Positions 1 through 12,259 of a stretch of 64,000 bases of DNA are shown piece by piece. The first letter of the stretch is position 1. The number at the start of each line of letters is the position of its first letter. The DNA is from Gordius sp. MW1 (Eukaryota; Nematomorpha; Gordioida; Gordea; Gordiidae): positions 5,084,168 through 5,148,167 of the forward strand of contig OZ038531.1 in assembly GCA_964036665.1 (NCBI GenBank), written 5' to 3'. Both the position numbers and the translations under genes were made by a program. The notes beneath the pieces were generated by a model. It was not told where the DNA came from. It saw nothing but the letters and a program-made list of their open reading frames with translations, and ran no database searches.

Positions 1-1497
1 AGCATTTTATTTGTAGGCAGTAAAAATGTTAGTAGAATTGAAGATTTCCGTAAAAAAAGTTGTACAAGGCAAGGCAGATATTTTTCTTAGAAGGTCGACG
101 GATAAATTGCATAGCAATTAATACATGCAAATTAAAACAGGAAACTAAATTAAATTATAAGTGAACGTGAACTTTAAAATGTCGCGCTGCCTACAAGTTC
201 TTTGTACATGAGTTAAAAAAATGAAACATCAATAATGGGCATTTTTCTTTCGCGCGACCTGTTTTAATATTAAAAGAGATGGGGCTAACAGTAGACCGGG
301 GTTTATTCTGCTTGTTCTATTATTTTCAAAAATAATAATCGTAAAGCATTAAATTTTAACCATATATGTATTTTGTTCTAAAGTATAAGTAGACAAAATT
401 TTGTTGGGAAAAAATCAAAATTAAAAAATTGTATATTAGAACTCCAAGTAGCCTTAGCAAAATTCGGTATTATGTACATAAAATGTTTTAGTTCTTTATT
501 TTAGATTTTAAGATTTAGCGTATACTAGTCGGAGGGGTTAGTGCTAGCCATTCCGCATTGGATCTTGGCTCATAAAGACAATTGACAAGTTTTAAAAAAT
601 TTCTTTTAGCATTTTAACTTTCTGTAATACGGAAAAGAAACTATTAAAATATTTTTTCCCATCGCAGAACCTGTCTTTTATGAGTGCGTTAGTCAGGTTG
701 TCCATTTTCTACTTGTATTATGTAAAAAATAATCATATTGCATTTGCATTATCTAGGTTTTTTTTATAATAAACAATTTTTTATGGATTTGAGTTGGTAT
801 AAAATGTAGTCGAAACTTAAAGATTATTATATCCCCAGAACTTTGGAATTTTTCGTAACCTAAATTTGTAAGCAAACCATTAATTTTTTCCCCCCGAATT
901 TTTTTCCTATAGTAAATAGACCGTAAAAATGTCTTATAACAAAAAATTACAAAAAAAATTTCAGTTCTTTTTAAAACGCGATTTAATTATTTATAACTCT
1001 TCTAGCCCCGATCTCCCCTAGTATTTAATCTTCGAATTTATATCCTATAAAATTGTTATAATAATAATAATTTCAATCATTAACATTTTTAATGACGTTT
1101 TTCACTGACTTATTAGATAAAATAAACCACGAATTTATATTTTGCTCTCATTCAATAAGAGTTATTCATATAATAACGGAAACAACGAGGAACTTTAATA
1201 AAATCTCGTTTGGACACATTTCCAAGTTTTTGTTCGACAAAAATAAAAATTTCGAAAATAATTGCACAAAATGCTGTTAAAAGGTAATAAATTCGTAAAA
1301 ACTTATTTCCTCAATTTTTACTTCCTCGATCTTATCATACGATTCCCCTCGTCGTAAGCATAGATAAGATTTTGATTATAAAGTTAACGCAAAAAACTGT
1401 ATTCTCACATTACAAATCGTTCTTTACAATGGCTAAAAGTAAGAATTTATCCAAACTTTTATCCAACTAATATCAAATTATTTTTATCCTAATTATT
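1..1497. other. AT-rich intergenic DNA, no gene seen
   Basis: Only short open frames of low complexity occur here, with no splice-consistent exon or recognisable protein motif. A 13-bp sequence ATTGCATAGCAAT at 106-118 recurs, in this form or as its reverse complement, at several other places in the window (3991, 33998, 34255, 42160, 50294). Confidence 0.6.
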
Positions 1498-1663
1498 GTT
1501 GTAAAAACGGCTGGGTTTTATTTATTCGACCTTTAATTAAACTAAGACTAACGATCGACTCTAGTCTGTTTTTTAGATTTCGACTCAGCCTAAAAGTCGA
1601 CCTAGAAAAACAGCCCATTATAAACCAAAGGTTGACCAAAGAGAACCCAGCCGTTTTTACCAC
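1498..1663. mobile_element. Short inverted-repeat element (MITE)
   Basis: The left end reads GTTGTAAAAACGGCTGGGTT. The right end is its inverted complement (AACCCAGCCGTTTTTAC, then CAC), enclosing about 165 bp with no coding capacity. A related left end starts again near 1964, so this is a small family rather than a chance hairpin. Superfamily is unknown because no target duplication is clear. Confidence 0.7.
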
Positions 1664-1752
1664 ACTAATATAAATCATAAATTTACTATTTTATCACAAA
1701 ATCAATTAAACTTTCAATATAATATTGTATAGTTGGGTGTTTGACAGCCTTA

Positions 1753-2001
1753 ATGACAATTCTAGCATTGTCGTTTTTAGTTGGAATACATTGTGATGAG
1801 GACGAGTACGTGACTTCAACCTGGCCTCCAGGCGAACCTATTGATCCTAATGATCCTTACTTTAGACAATTGGGATTTTTCGAAACTATTTGGTATTGGT
1901 TCCTCGGTTTATTCTATAAAACGGGCGCCACAAGTGATTCAAGTATTATACCATTTACACGTGTTGTAAAAACGGCTGAGTTATGCTTGGTCGACCTTTG
2001 A
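1753..2001 (+). CDS. Candidate exon of a small secreted protein
   Basis: From the ATG at 1753 the frame encodes a short N-terminus, a hydrophobic stretch (residues about 2-14, ending in a Cys) and then an acidic and Pro-rich segment (DEDEYV, TWPPGEPIDPNDPY). A second hydrophobic stretch rich in Trp, Phe and Tyr follows. The first part resembles a signal peptide. A possible splice acceptor (TTTGACAG) lies just upstream, so this could also be an internal exon. The last 12 or so codons run into an inverted-repeat element beginning near 1964, so the native end is probably earlier, at a splice site or lost. I do not recognise the protein. Codon choice is less AT-extreme than the flanks, which favours a real exon. 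Confidence 0.35.
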   Translation: MTILALSFLVGIHCDEDEYVTSTWPPGEPIDPNDPYFRQLGFFETIWYWFLGLFYKTGATSDSSIIPFTRVVKTAELCLVDL

Positions 2002-2150
2002 GTTTAGTCGACTAAGCAAGCATAAACAGACTAAAGGTGACCAAAAAATTATTGGTTTGTTTATGCGACCAAGAAAAATGGGCCAAAAAACATTTGGTCT
2101 GTTTATGTTTGGTCGACTAAAACCAAAGGACGACCAAGCAAAACACACTT
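1964..2150. mobile_element. Second, diverged copy of the GTTGTAAAAACGGCTG element
   Basis: It begins like the element at 1498 (GTTGTAAAAACGGCTGAGTT). It ends with a degenerate complement of GCTTGGTCGACCTTT (AAAGGACGACCAAGC near 2133-2147). Internal copies of the motif TTTGGTCTGTTTATG and its relatives make it partly repetitive. It cuts into the 3' side of the candidate secreted exon. Confidence 0.5.
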
Positions 2151-2514
2151 TACATGTGCGAAAAAAATGATTAATTTCTGATGCATAGGTTTCCTCAAAA
2201 GTAATGGTACCTCAGTTTCAGAAGGATATTCAGAACCTTCAAATTTTACTTTCGCCTACCCTTACCCCACTTTTTAAACATAATTCATCGTTTCGTTTCT
2301 TTATATTCCATGTAATTCTAACTATTTAATCCAATCTAATAAAAATCACATTAAATTTTATCAATAACATACTAGAGTGTACACATCTTGATGACTTTAT
2401 AAAAATATCAGATATTTAAAAAATTACAAATAAGCTAAGCACACATAAAGCGACCTGGGGAAACCTTTTATGCTTATAAATTAGCACATTAAATATATCA
2501 ATTTATGATATAAT

Positions 2515-5500
2515 TTAAAATTCGATTCGGATGACGTGACGTAAAGTAATTTCTGGTATCTTTTCATCTTTACTTTCTGCACCATTGACATTAGCTCCCA
2601 CCAATGAACCTATGGCGTTAAGAGTTTTGTCTTTAATGCTAGAAGCGAGCGATGTATTGACTGAGCTTGAAAACAGGGTTGGATTTGAGTAATTGTGGCT
2701 TAGCATCATGTAGCAACACCTCATAGTTTTATCATTCCTCCCCTGTTAATGGTGTAAAAGAGCTTTTTCATAAATATTTGGTTAAATATTAAATCAGGAA
2801 TTTTAAGATGGGTATAAGGTTACAAATTATTATTTTGTCAGTGCAGGTTATGGGACTAACTTCTAAGTACCAAAATTAGTGAAAATTATAGATTTTTACT
2901 TGACGATCATATCGTTAATTAAATTAAAATATTGAAAAAAAGAATTATTTGAAGTGACTTTCATATTCAAGTCTGCAAAGAAATTTTATTAATTTTTTAT
3001 TAATTTTTTACCAAATTAAACAAACTTTGGGCTCTCTTTTTTATATCATTAATTGATAACTTTTTATCGAAATTTTATAACAATTTTTATGGCAAACTAA
3101 CCATGGTTTAATTTAAAATTCATAAGAAAATAGTAAGGCAAATAACAAGTGGTATATGAAGAGCTCATAATGGGTCACTTATATTATTAGGAAAATTATT
3201 GGCAATAGCTACTTTAAAACCTACTCATCCCTTTTGAAAAAGGTAGCATGCTTGACATATCTCTAGAAAAAAGTTCTAGGTTGTTAGGAAAGTTTTTAAA
3301 ATAATATTGGCTAATCCTTATATTATGCATTTAAGAACAAGAAGAAGTTTTGCTCATGAAAAGTGAGAGAAAATGATTTCTATATAAACTTAATTTTTTC
3401 TATAAATTTACTCTATAAACTATTAATTTATTTAATTCTGCAAAGTTTCTTCGATTTAGTAAATTTGTGAAGCATATTACTGAAAGGGTATTAAAATTTA
3501 AAATGTATAACAAACTAAAACTGAACATGTCAAATAAGCCTATATTCAAGATGGCGACCATTTATTGCCACACATTAGTTGCGTGAAAAAAGGCAGTGGT
3601 TTTACATTATCCTCCTCCACGGTATTGCGAACTCCAAGTTTCAAAGCTACTCGATTGAGCTGGTGGTAGAAAACGCTAGGAGAAACATAAAAAAGAACAT
3701 TTAAAATGTTAAAAACGTGAGCAATGCGTATTATAAATACACTCAATTTGCTCTTAAACGTGTGAGAGAGTATCCCAATAAATCTAATTACAAAAATATA
3801 TGAAAGATCAGCAGTATTACACCCAGGCCTTGGTTGGATACACTTTCGATCCTATATCAATTTCACAAACCATTAAAATTCCACGAGTTTTACTTTTCAT
3901 TATCAACACTTAGGTTATTGCACTAATTAAAGAGTTAAGACCATTATTTCATTTTTTATAGTTATCGAGAAAATATAATAAAACCCATAAATTGCATAGC
4001 AATTAATAAAGATTGCTTCAACAAAAGCCAAATAAATATATACGATTTAGAAGGGACGTGTTATGTTTGTGATTGTAGTAATACAACTTCAAACGTTGAC
4101 AAAAAATTACTGAAAAAAACTTTTAAAAAAATAACCTATGTATTAAAAAAACTCACGTATCGTTGGGCAGGGTTCCTTGTTTTATGCATCGCGCCAGGTT
4201 GAGGTTGAGTGGCTGAAAACAAGCGAAAGATTCTATGTCATTGGGCATTTTAGATAAGGCAAATCCATCTCCACCTTCCAACGCGGGAATATCTAGCTGA
4301 AATACATGCAAGTACAAAAATAAGAGAAAAAGCAAAATTCGAAACTTATGTAACCATTGAAAACAACATTTATAGGAAGAGCTATGTGAATTGATAATAA
4401 ATTTTTTAAGATTTTGCAAGGAAAGACAAATTGTGATTGAAACAGAACTATCAGGTGACTAGTATTAAATAGGCAATGTCGTGTCAATATGATTTTTTAA
4501 AAATTTTGCTAAGAAATATGCGCCCGAGTTAGAAATAATAAAATCTATTTTTAGCCCATATGTATACATATATAGTTTTGGTGCCAAGGGCCTATATGGA
4601 TTAAAATTAAAAAAACTATAAAATTCTTATTAAATAAATGCTATTTATATGCTCTGTAAATTGTTGAAAGGGCTTAATATTTATCTGTGCTCAGTACTAA
4701 TTTATTCAGGCGTTTGTATTCCATAAATAATATTTTAATTATTGCAAACTATTACCTTATTCACTTATTTTTCTCTAAAATTTTGCCCCAATTCCCAACA
4801 TCAAATTCGGCTATACCCATTTATGATAGATTCAAGGGAACCAAAGTAGACATTTTAAAACAACTTGGCAGAATTGAAAAAAAACAGAACAAAGTTGTGG
4901 TAAAAAATCGATGATAAACAAATGATTAAAATACTAAACATTTCAAAATGACTTATAATGATATTTTATTTTAGTCAGGATAATGCAATATCATGTTTTC
5001 AATAATAATTTACCATGAAATTTGTATTAAAACTGATTTCCAAAGCATCAATATCTTGATTAAAATCGGTTTTGCTTTCGCAGTTTTCTTTGATATCTTT
5101 TAGTGCATCTTCTAGGTTAAATTTTTGAATTGCAACATTTCGTGGGTAAGCAGACATATTTTTAATGACAACTATAAGGTTATTTTCAGTCAAAGTGTCT
5201 ATCTCTGATACACCCTAACAAAAAAATATCCAAAAATAGATGAACATCAACAATTTCATATTTGTATTAATCCAAAATGTGAAATAATTGTTTACTTTGG
5301 CATCATAATATTCTGGCAAATAAATTATTTCTAATTGAGGTATATAATACCTAAAATAAAATAATTATAAAACTAACTAAAAATTAAATTATGTAATTAT
5401 TAGATTAAATGTTTAAACTTACATTGCCATTTGGTCGATTTTAAAATGTACATTACCAGGTTTAAGTTCAGGCTTGATAATGAAATGCTCACACTCCTAG

Positions 5501-6931
5501 ACGAAACAAATTTATTTACTAAACTAAGGAGCTTATTAAACGCAAAATAGAACATGTTTTAATTTAATTTGATATAAAAAAATTATATTTGCATACATTG
5601 CATCGGGCTAAAAGCCTGACAGAGAAATGAATATTGGAAGTTCGAAGATTGACAGCCATTATTGGTTGTTGTACAAGATTGCAAAGTTTTTGATCCAGGG
5701 TAGAGACTGCAAAAAAATAGTTTCTAAACAGTGTTTTATGCTATTTATGTGTTTGTTTCTCATTGCCTCAATGTAAAACAAGTCAAAAATTAACCAGTCT
5801 AATGGATTCAAACAACCATTAACAAGTTATTAGACAACATAAATTATGTAGATAATTTTAAATAAAAATAATTAACCTTTTTGTAAGTACTAATTTTAAA
5901 ACAATTTCCATAAATAAATGTTGTTGCATGTAAAGTAAATTGATTCAAAATAATATGTATACTTAGGGTATAATATACACGTGTATTGTACTTGAATTAA
6001 AAACAGTAAAATTAAAATTTTAATTTGACAACAACAATATTTTACACATGTTGATTGAATTCGTCTGTTCATGTTGAGGCAATAAGTGTTTCATCTTATC
6101 TTCATAGTCAAGTTCAAAATTTTCATTGGCAACATTAACTATTTGACTGATTCCCATTTTATTGATAATTATTTTACTAAATTACTTTGGATTATTTCCC
6201 ATAAGATTTTTCATTTGAATAGTATCCATCTATATAAAAAGGTAATTGATTTAATAAAAAAACTTGTAATTCTTTAAATATAAAATTAAGGCTAGAATTA
6301 TAGGATAATCAAAATTTGTTGATTCTGATAAAAAAAAATCACTTCATAAAAGCCTAAAATTAAAAAAAGATGACAATAGATTTTAAAATACTTACAAAGT
6401 ATTTGCTCTTTGGAAATCTCACAGTACTGTTAAAATAGGATATACTCTTCATATTTTGAAAGTAGGAAATAAGCTCATTTAGCTAAAGACTATTGACAAA
6501 AATTAAATATTAATTTACCTTAATATCATTAAAATCATATAAGCCAGAATTTTCCATATAAGTATTTTCATTAGGGGTTATATGTGTTTTATTGTTCCAT
6601 AAGCATACTTCACAGACTAAATAAGGTAAAACAGGCTCCTTGTTAACATTATCTATAGACTTTGGCCTTACACTTTTGCAATACAATGGGCTGTTGCAAA
6701 TCGGACATTGATAACAATTAGAGCATCTTTATAAATTAAGGTTATAATTCAAAGTTTAAAAACCTATTGTCTTTAAGCTTGGCCTCAGTAGAAGGAACAT
6801 TTTCTAAACAATGTGGGCAATAATATGAATCTATCTGCACAAATATTCACTTTATTTTAATAATAATAGTACTTCGGTCAGAACGCAATTCCTGCATTTA
6901 AGTTTTGCGCAGTGGCGGCAAAAATAAAGCT
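2515..6931 (-). CDS. DCTN4: Dynactin subunit 4 (p62), 13 exons, N-terminus missing
   Basis: DCTN4 is part of the pointed-end complex of dynactin, the dynein cofactor for microtubule transport. Exons read: 6931-6873, 6834-6764, 6726-6519, 6482-6396, 6229-6186, 6146-6046, 5706-5597, 5496-5423, 5350-5296, 5214-5014, 4296-4157, 3675-3606 and 2742-2515 (stop). All junctions are GT-AG and every phase joins, giving about 482 codons; vertebrate DCTN4 has about 460. Family hallmarks are the zinc-binding cysteines: [38 protein letters not shown] and ARCNECEH. The core [15 protein letters not shown] and the C-terminal part ([23 protein letters not shown]) also match. Introns near the 5' end are 36-39 nt. 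The first exon, with about 25-30 residues and ending one base before the Gln codon at 6931, was not found. It probably lies beyond the repeat at 7040-7480. The exon at 6229-6186 is least certain because its peptide has no clear match. Confidence 0.9.
6186..6229 (-). other. DCTN4: Least certain exon of the DCTN4 model
   Basis: This 44-nt segment is bounded by ATATAG upstream and GTAATT downstream on the minus strand. It joins in phase with the exons on both sides; the following intron would be 39 nt (6185-6147). Its short peptide resembles no part of DCTN4 that I know, although a variable region is expected here. Another reading frame in the same stretch gives an SNEKSYG peptide that could fit the family's SDKYG motif. 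The exact exon therefore needs transcript evidence. Confidence 0.4.
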
Positions 6932-7039
6932 CTGCAAAAGGCAAAAACTTAGTGCATGAGCAAAGATATTTAATTTTAACCATATGATTTTTAGAATAGA
7001 TAAGCTTGAAAGTACATCATGGTTAATGGTACCGATAAA

Positions 7040-7480
7040 CTCATAGACAAGTTAGACTGCTCACAACGCACAAAATGTGTACCCTTTTTTCCACTATTTT
7101 GATGTGAACATGATAAAGTGGTGATCATATAGAAATTAGTAATTTTCGCAAATTCTAAAAAGGTAAATAAAAAAATATCGAATTGGGTAGATATCAAAAA
7201 CAGCATTTTAAATAAATATCATTTACAAAATACATAAAAATTAAAAATGTAAAAACTGCGATTAAAGTTTGCTTAATAGTATAGCGCCATCAATATTTTG
7301 TACAATATTAATTCATTGACGTTCGTTAATTTATAAACTAGTGAGGAAGATAAATTGACTGTTATAGGGCAAAATTGCATGTTTAAAATACACCAGTTGC
7401 ACTCTTCAAAATGGAGGAAAATTTGACACACAATTAATCATATGCAACCTATGGCATATCTAGTCTATGGATAGACTAAG
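7040..7480 (+). repeat. 440-bp interspersed repeat with inverted ends, copy 1
   Basis: This stretch matches 28526-28962 almost end to end in the same orientation, for instance in the shared runs CACAAAATGTGTACCC and TATAGAAATTAGTAATTTTCG. The ends carry related inverted motifs: CCATAGACTAGAT at the start of copy 2 and ATCTAGTCTATGG at the end of copy 1. That suggests a non-autonomous DNA transposon. It sits just upstream of the first DCTN4 exon found here, so it is probably inside or before DCTN4 intron 1. Confidence 0.75.
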
Positions 7481-9928
7481 CCTTTAGATTATTTACTTGG
7501 TTAGGAGGTAGCTAAGAAGAGGCAGGGACGTGCTGCTATCTCCCTACAAATTCAAAAATTTATTAATTGTTATTGAATTTTGGCTAAAATTTTGGAAAGT
7601 CCTCATTACACCACCCAAAATTATTGTGCCCCATCTAATTTTGGCTAAGCCATTATGCTTACTCTTTTAATTGTCATATGCAACACACATGGGTATTTAT
7701 CCGAGTTTAAACTATAATAATTGGCTTAATTTTGAAGCACTACCTAACTATCATTACAGATTTTACTATTAAAATATTCTGAAGCAAATTTATATAATAT
7801 ATTGCAAGCGAATCACAGATAAATGCGCACCTTGACGAGGTTTTTTGCAAAATATCTTAAGCTTTAAAGAAGGTTTGTAAGTAATTTATTGTGGCTATTT
7901 ATTCGTGGTTATATTAAATACATTTACATTATAAAACATAAGAGCTGCAAAACTTCTAGTTAATACATCGCTATCAAGCAAAATTTATTGTGATAAATAA
8001 CTTTCTGCACCCGGAAAGCTACTTCCAAAACATAAAATTATAGAAAGATACAATTACAGTAAAATTTTTAATGTTGCTTTGTTGTATTAATTATTAATAA
8101 AAAAGTCCGGCCAGGGCCGTTAGAATTATAAACTTTAGGCTCAAGCCAGGCCCTATAATTTTTTCAAAAGCTTGGGACATGTTTAGACGACCAAAATAAT
8201 ACTTTTATATATTGCTACATTTTTAATGCAAAAATGCACTTTTTTGTCATTAAATCTTCAATAATAATTATGTAAACAATTACGAAGGATTCTGAATCTC
8301 AAAGGGGCTTTTATTTCTTCCGACAACCGACCAGCCGTTAACCAAATTTAAATTATTGAAACTTATGTAAGGTTAAATTAAAACAAAAATTACGTTGCTT
8401 CTGTAATTTTCAACCATTTTAAAAGATCAAAGCTTTTGGAATCCACAATTTAAAAATTAAAAATTTTGTGGATAAATTTTAAGGAAAAATGAATATTAAT
8501 AAATTATTGTAAAAATCGAATAATTTCATTTTTAAAAAAATTATATAAAACACATCATTTTTTATGCATTAAAGTACAAAAATAAAACACTATTTAATAA
8601 TTTTGGGGGAGTCGGGCCTTACTTATATCTAGGCAGGGCTCGAGCCCGCTTGGTTATCTTAAAGCACGTCCAAGTTCGGCGCGTATTACTTTTGACGAAA
8701 ATTCTTTAGATTTGATTTCTAGATTAATTAAAAATTACTTGTCCATGCCTACTATATCTGCTTTAAAGTTGGCTATGTCATGGTGACCTAGAGGTAGACT
8801 TTAATAATAATATATAATATACTAATTAATCTCATGAGGAGCATTAATTAATGGTTTATTTTGACCTCCAACTTTCTCCATTTTGAACAACACACTGAAT
8901 TTTCGAAGAATCGTGCAAAACACTTTGTAAAAATATCACTCATGAATATATATTTTAAACATAAATTTCTAAAGTAAGTTTGAATAAGCATGTTAAGCAC
9001 TCGGAAAACTAAATCATAATTACCGTGATTACTAATTTGTCAGCTTTTATTATTATGTTCCTCCTCTATTTAAGAAATCGCGAAAGTTGTTTTGCTCGAA
9101 TGATTATATGAAACATTTTTTTTTGATTCAAAACGCACATGAACTCTATTTCTTTGTAAAATTAGTCTTAGAATGAAAAGTTGTTAATTGGATAAAACTT
9201 TAAAAGATAGTTTACTACGTCTATATGCGCAACACTAACAAGAGTCCTATTACTGTCATTTTGTTTGTCAACACGATTTGGATATTTTTTTTACTTTTGT
9301 GTCAACAGAAGGGGGGGGGGGGGAGATTCTAATCCGAAACCACCTACCCCCATAGCCTCTGCCACTGTTGACGAATCTTATCTTTAACCGATCATAGTCA
9401 CAAAATGAATACTTTAACCGAGCTAGAAATATCTTGTAGTGGTGGTTGAACCCCCTTGTGGTGCTGGTTGAACTTGTGTAATCTCGTGATCCAAGAAGCT
9501 ATACCTTTGGTGGCTACCATTACATACATTTGTGTTTGTTACTGGTGGGGTGACCCTAATGGCAAGACCCTTGGTGATGGGTCAGACTAAAAGGGCTATT
9601 GAGAGAGTGGGGGTGATTTGCTTCCCCCCCCCCTCGGGTGAAAGAAGGTAAAAAAGGGGGCGGGGGCAAAGTCTTTAATTTATTTATGATATATAATATG
9701 AGCAAATTTTTAAAGTTACTAACTCGTAGCTATTGCTTCTTATAAATCTGCTATCTGCTCGAGTTTCTGCTCGGGCAATCTGCTCAATGCTTCGACAGAT
9801 TTTGCTTCGACTCGCCTCTCTATCATTTTATATGCTATTCTGTAGTGTTTCGATCTCGATCCATCTCGGTCTCAAAAGCAAAATCTCGTCTCGCCTCGGG
9901 TGCCATTATGAGAATCTCGATCGGGACC
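7481..9928. other. AT-rich DNA, no gene; possible eroded hAT remnant
   Basis: No exon or protein motif was recognised. At 8105-8160 and 8600-8650 there are GC-richer patches with words such as CCAGGGCC, CAGGCCC and GCAGGGCTCGAGCCCGC. These resemble the sub-terminal sequences of hAT elements elsewhere in the window, but no clean inverted ends or target duplication could be read. A run of 14 G lies near 9310-9323 and another C and G tract at 9625-9665. Confidence 0.4.
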
Positions 9929-10172
9929 GGGTCAAAATAGCAGAAAAAAAAACAGCAGAATTGGTCAGAACTGGTCAGATCAAGATTGGTCAGGAGGGTT
10001 AAGGTTTGGGTTAGTGTTTTAGGTCAGCGTTTTAGGTTAGGGTCAGGGTTAGGATTAGATGCACATCAAATTCCCTCCCCATTTGAGATTTAATTCTAAT
10101 ATATTGATTATCTAAAATCTTGTTCTGACCAGTTCTGACCAATTCTGCTGTTTTTTTCTGCTATTTTGACCC
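9929..10172. mobile_element. 244-bp MITE with about 60-bp inverted arms
   Basis: The left arm (9929-9990) begins GGGTCAAAATAGCAGAAAA and continues through AATTGGTCAGAACTGGTCAG. The right arm (10112-10172) is its inverted complement, ending CTGCTATTTTGACCC. The loop holds the phrase GGGTTAGTGTTTTAGGTCAG, which recurs near 13385 and 31966. It sits in a patch of TCTCGATCTCGCCTC-type sequence. It has no coding capacity. Confidence 0.8.
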
Positions 10173-11449
10173 CGATTCTCTCGATCTCGCCTCAATCTAG
10201 AAAAATCTCGGTATCGTCTCGGCGAGAAATTTTGACATGTCTCTACTTTTCTAAAAAAATCCAACTTTTTAAATTTTTCCCCTAATTCATTTAAATTATT
10301 ATATAAATAATAAAAAATATTAAAGAAAATCAAAATGGCGCACCTTTTTTTTATTTAAAAACTCGTATAAACATGTCATTTGCATATTTGAACTAGCTGG
10401 GACCCCTAGTTGTCATCGGTTTTTAAATTAATAATTTAAGAAAATAGTTGTGGCACTCTGAAATAATCTTCATCAGTTTGCTCATATTTTTTGCATGTTT
10501 TTATAACGTTATAGAAATCTAAAAGGTACGAGTGGTTAGTTTTTACCAATATTCATATCAAGTAATTAGTTGCACACATTACAACGTTGTAAAACAACAC
10601 TAAAAGTAGGATTGTTATGAGGTTTTCAATAAATTGCACATATATAATTTTATAACAAGTACTTTTACATTCAAAAGTCAAACCATTCTATTATAGTGTA
10701 AGCTCCATATTTTGTCCCAAATTATTTATTTATTCCATTTTGTAAATATTATATTTACAAACTAGTTTATTTAAAGCTTGTGCTCTTATATTATATTTCA
10801 GTGTAGTGCAAATTCTCACATAAAATTCAGTGGAATCGAGTTCACTTGCCAACCCTAAATTTATAATGTGAAAGGTAATTCAAATGGCAAAACAAATGCT
10901 TAATGTGAATTATGACTTGAGAATTTCGGAGGTGATGAGTTCAGGCTTAATAAACTCCTGGTAGTCTCATGATATAATTTAATGCATTTGAAAGCAATGG
11001 TTCAGCAGGCTAAAAAGTGGCTGGGGTGCTCTAAAAATCTTTAGCCGTTGTAGCCAAATTTATCTATTTATTTTGATTAATCAGTCACCGAATCAAAATT
11101 TCATCATCTAAGAGGGTGATGTAATTGTTGTGATACAGATGCTTCAGGAATTACTACACTCTTTTGAGTCTTGGTGTTCATGTTATATTTTAATGCTAAG
11201 GATATAAACATGTAATAAACATATTATAAAATTATTTACATGTCTTGTGGGCCATTGATATCTTATTCATCGAGCTAAAATTATTTAAATTTGAAGTATA
11301 CGCGGCTATATGGTTGCGGTAAATTACCCAATATCCATAGTGTTCTTATTATATTAATTTAAATTTAACATCCTAAATGTTATTTACAAATTAAAAAATG
11401 AATAAATAAATTTATTATATAATGATTTTGAGGATTAATTACGAAATTT
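10173..11449. other. AT-rich DNA without recognisable features
   Basis: No coding exon, inverted-repeat element or RNA gene was recognised in this stretch. Short open frames are low in complexity. Confidence 0.5.
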
Positions 11450-11453
11450 AGAA

Positions 11454-11830
11454 GCCGAGATCTCACCCAAAAAATCTCCTATGTCTCGTCTCGTGGTCAA
11501 AATTCTCGTCTCAATTTCGACCCAATTCTTCAAAGTCTCGTCTCGACGAGATCGAGTTTTTCTTGGATTTTCCGCATCACTACTGTTCTGCTTACTGCAC
11601 CGAATAGCAAGTACAGATTGTGCTAACGCACTTAATACAAAAATCAGTGTGCGTGCTTAATAATGTGGAAAAACCGAGAAAATTCTCGGTCTCGTCTCGT
11701 CTGGAAAACCCGAGAAAATTCTCGGTCTCGTCTCGTTTGGAAAACCCGAGACGAGATGATAATTTGAAAAACACCCGAGATCGAAACGAGAATTTTGATG
11801 TCGAGACGAGACGATACAAGATTTTTTTCG
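11454..11830. repeat. GAGACGAGAC-rich repeat with a 41-bp tandem pair
   Basis: Both strands are dense in TCTCGTCTCG or its complement. Two copies of a unit of about 41 bp (GGAAAACCCGAGAAAATTCT followed by CGGTCTCGTCTCG) lie at about 11668-11750. Similar sequence occurs at 14593-14640, and diluted forms at 9780-9925 and 10175-10240. This looks like the sub-terminal repeat of a DNA transposon family, but I could not read intact ends. Confidence 0.55.
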
Positions 11831-12259
11831 ACTTTTTATTGATCGTTAGATTTAATAAATTTATGTGTATTTTATTTTAATTTGCATGATTTACACTTAA
11901 AGTATTAATGTAAATCAATATGTATGTAATATATTTGATATTAAAAAAATTCCTAAGTATAGTAATTATTACATATTTTTGCAAAAAGTTAAAATTTGAC
12001 AATTATAAACCTAATTATGGTTAACTCTTGGTATGTGAATAATTTTATAATATATTTATCACATATTTATATCTATAGTATTATTAAATATTACAAAATT
12101 GTACGCTTAGAATGAGTTCTGATGGAACAGTAAATATTACTAAACCATATTTGAATTTCGCAGTTAATCATCCTGCATGATGCGGTAATTATAAATTGAT
12201 GGTCAATCAGTTTGAATAGTTATAAAAGTTAAGCTAAGGTGGCTCGAGATTTTTGAGCA

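Noticed and set aside
10000..10060. Telomere-like TTAGGG-related sequence
   Set aside because: Only scattered GGTTAGGG words inside a MITE that recurs elsewhere; there is no regular tandem array.
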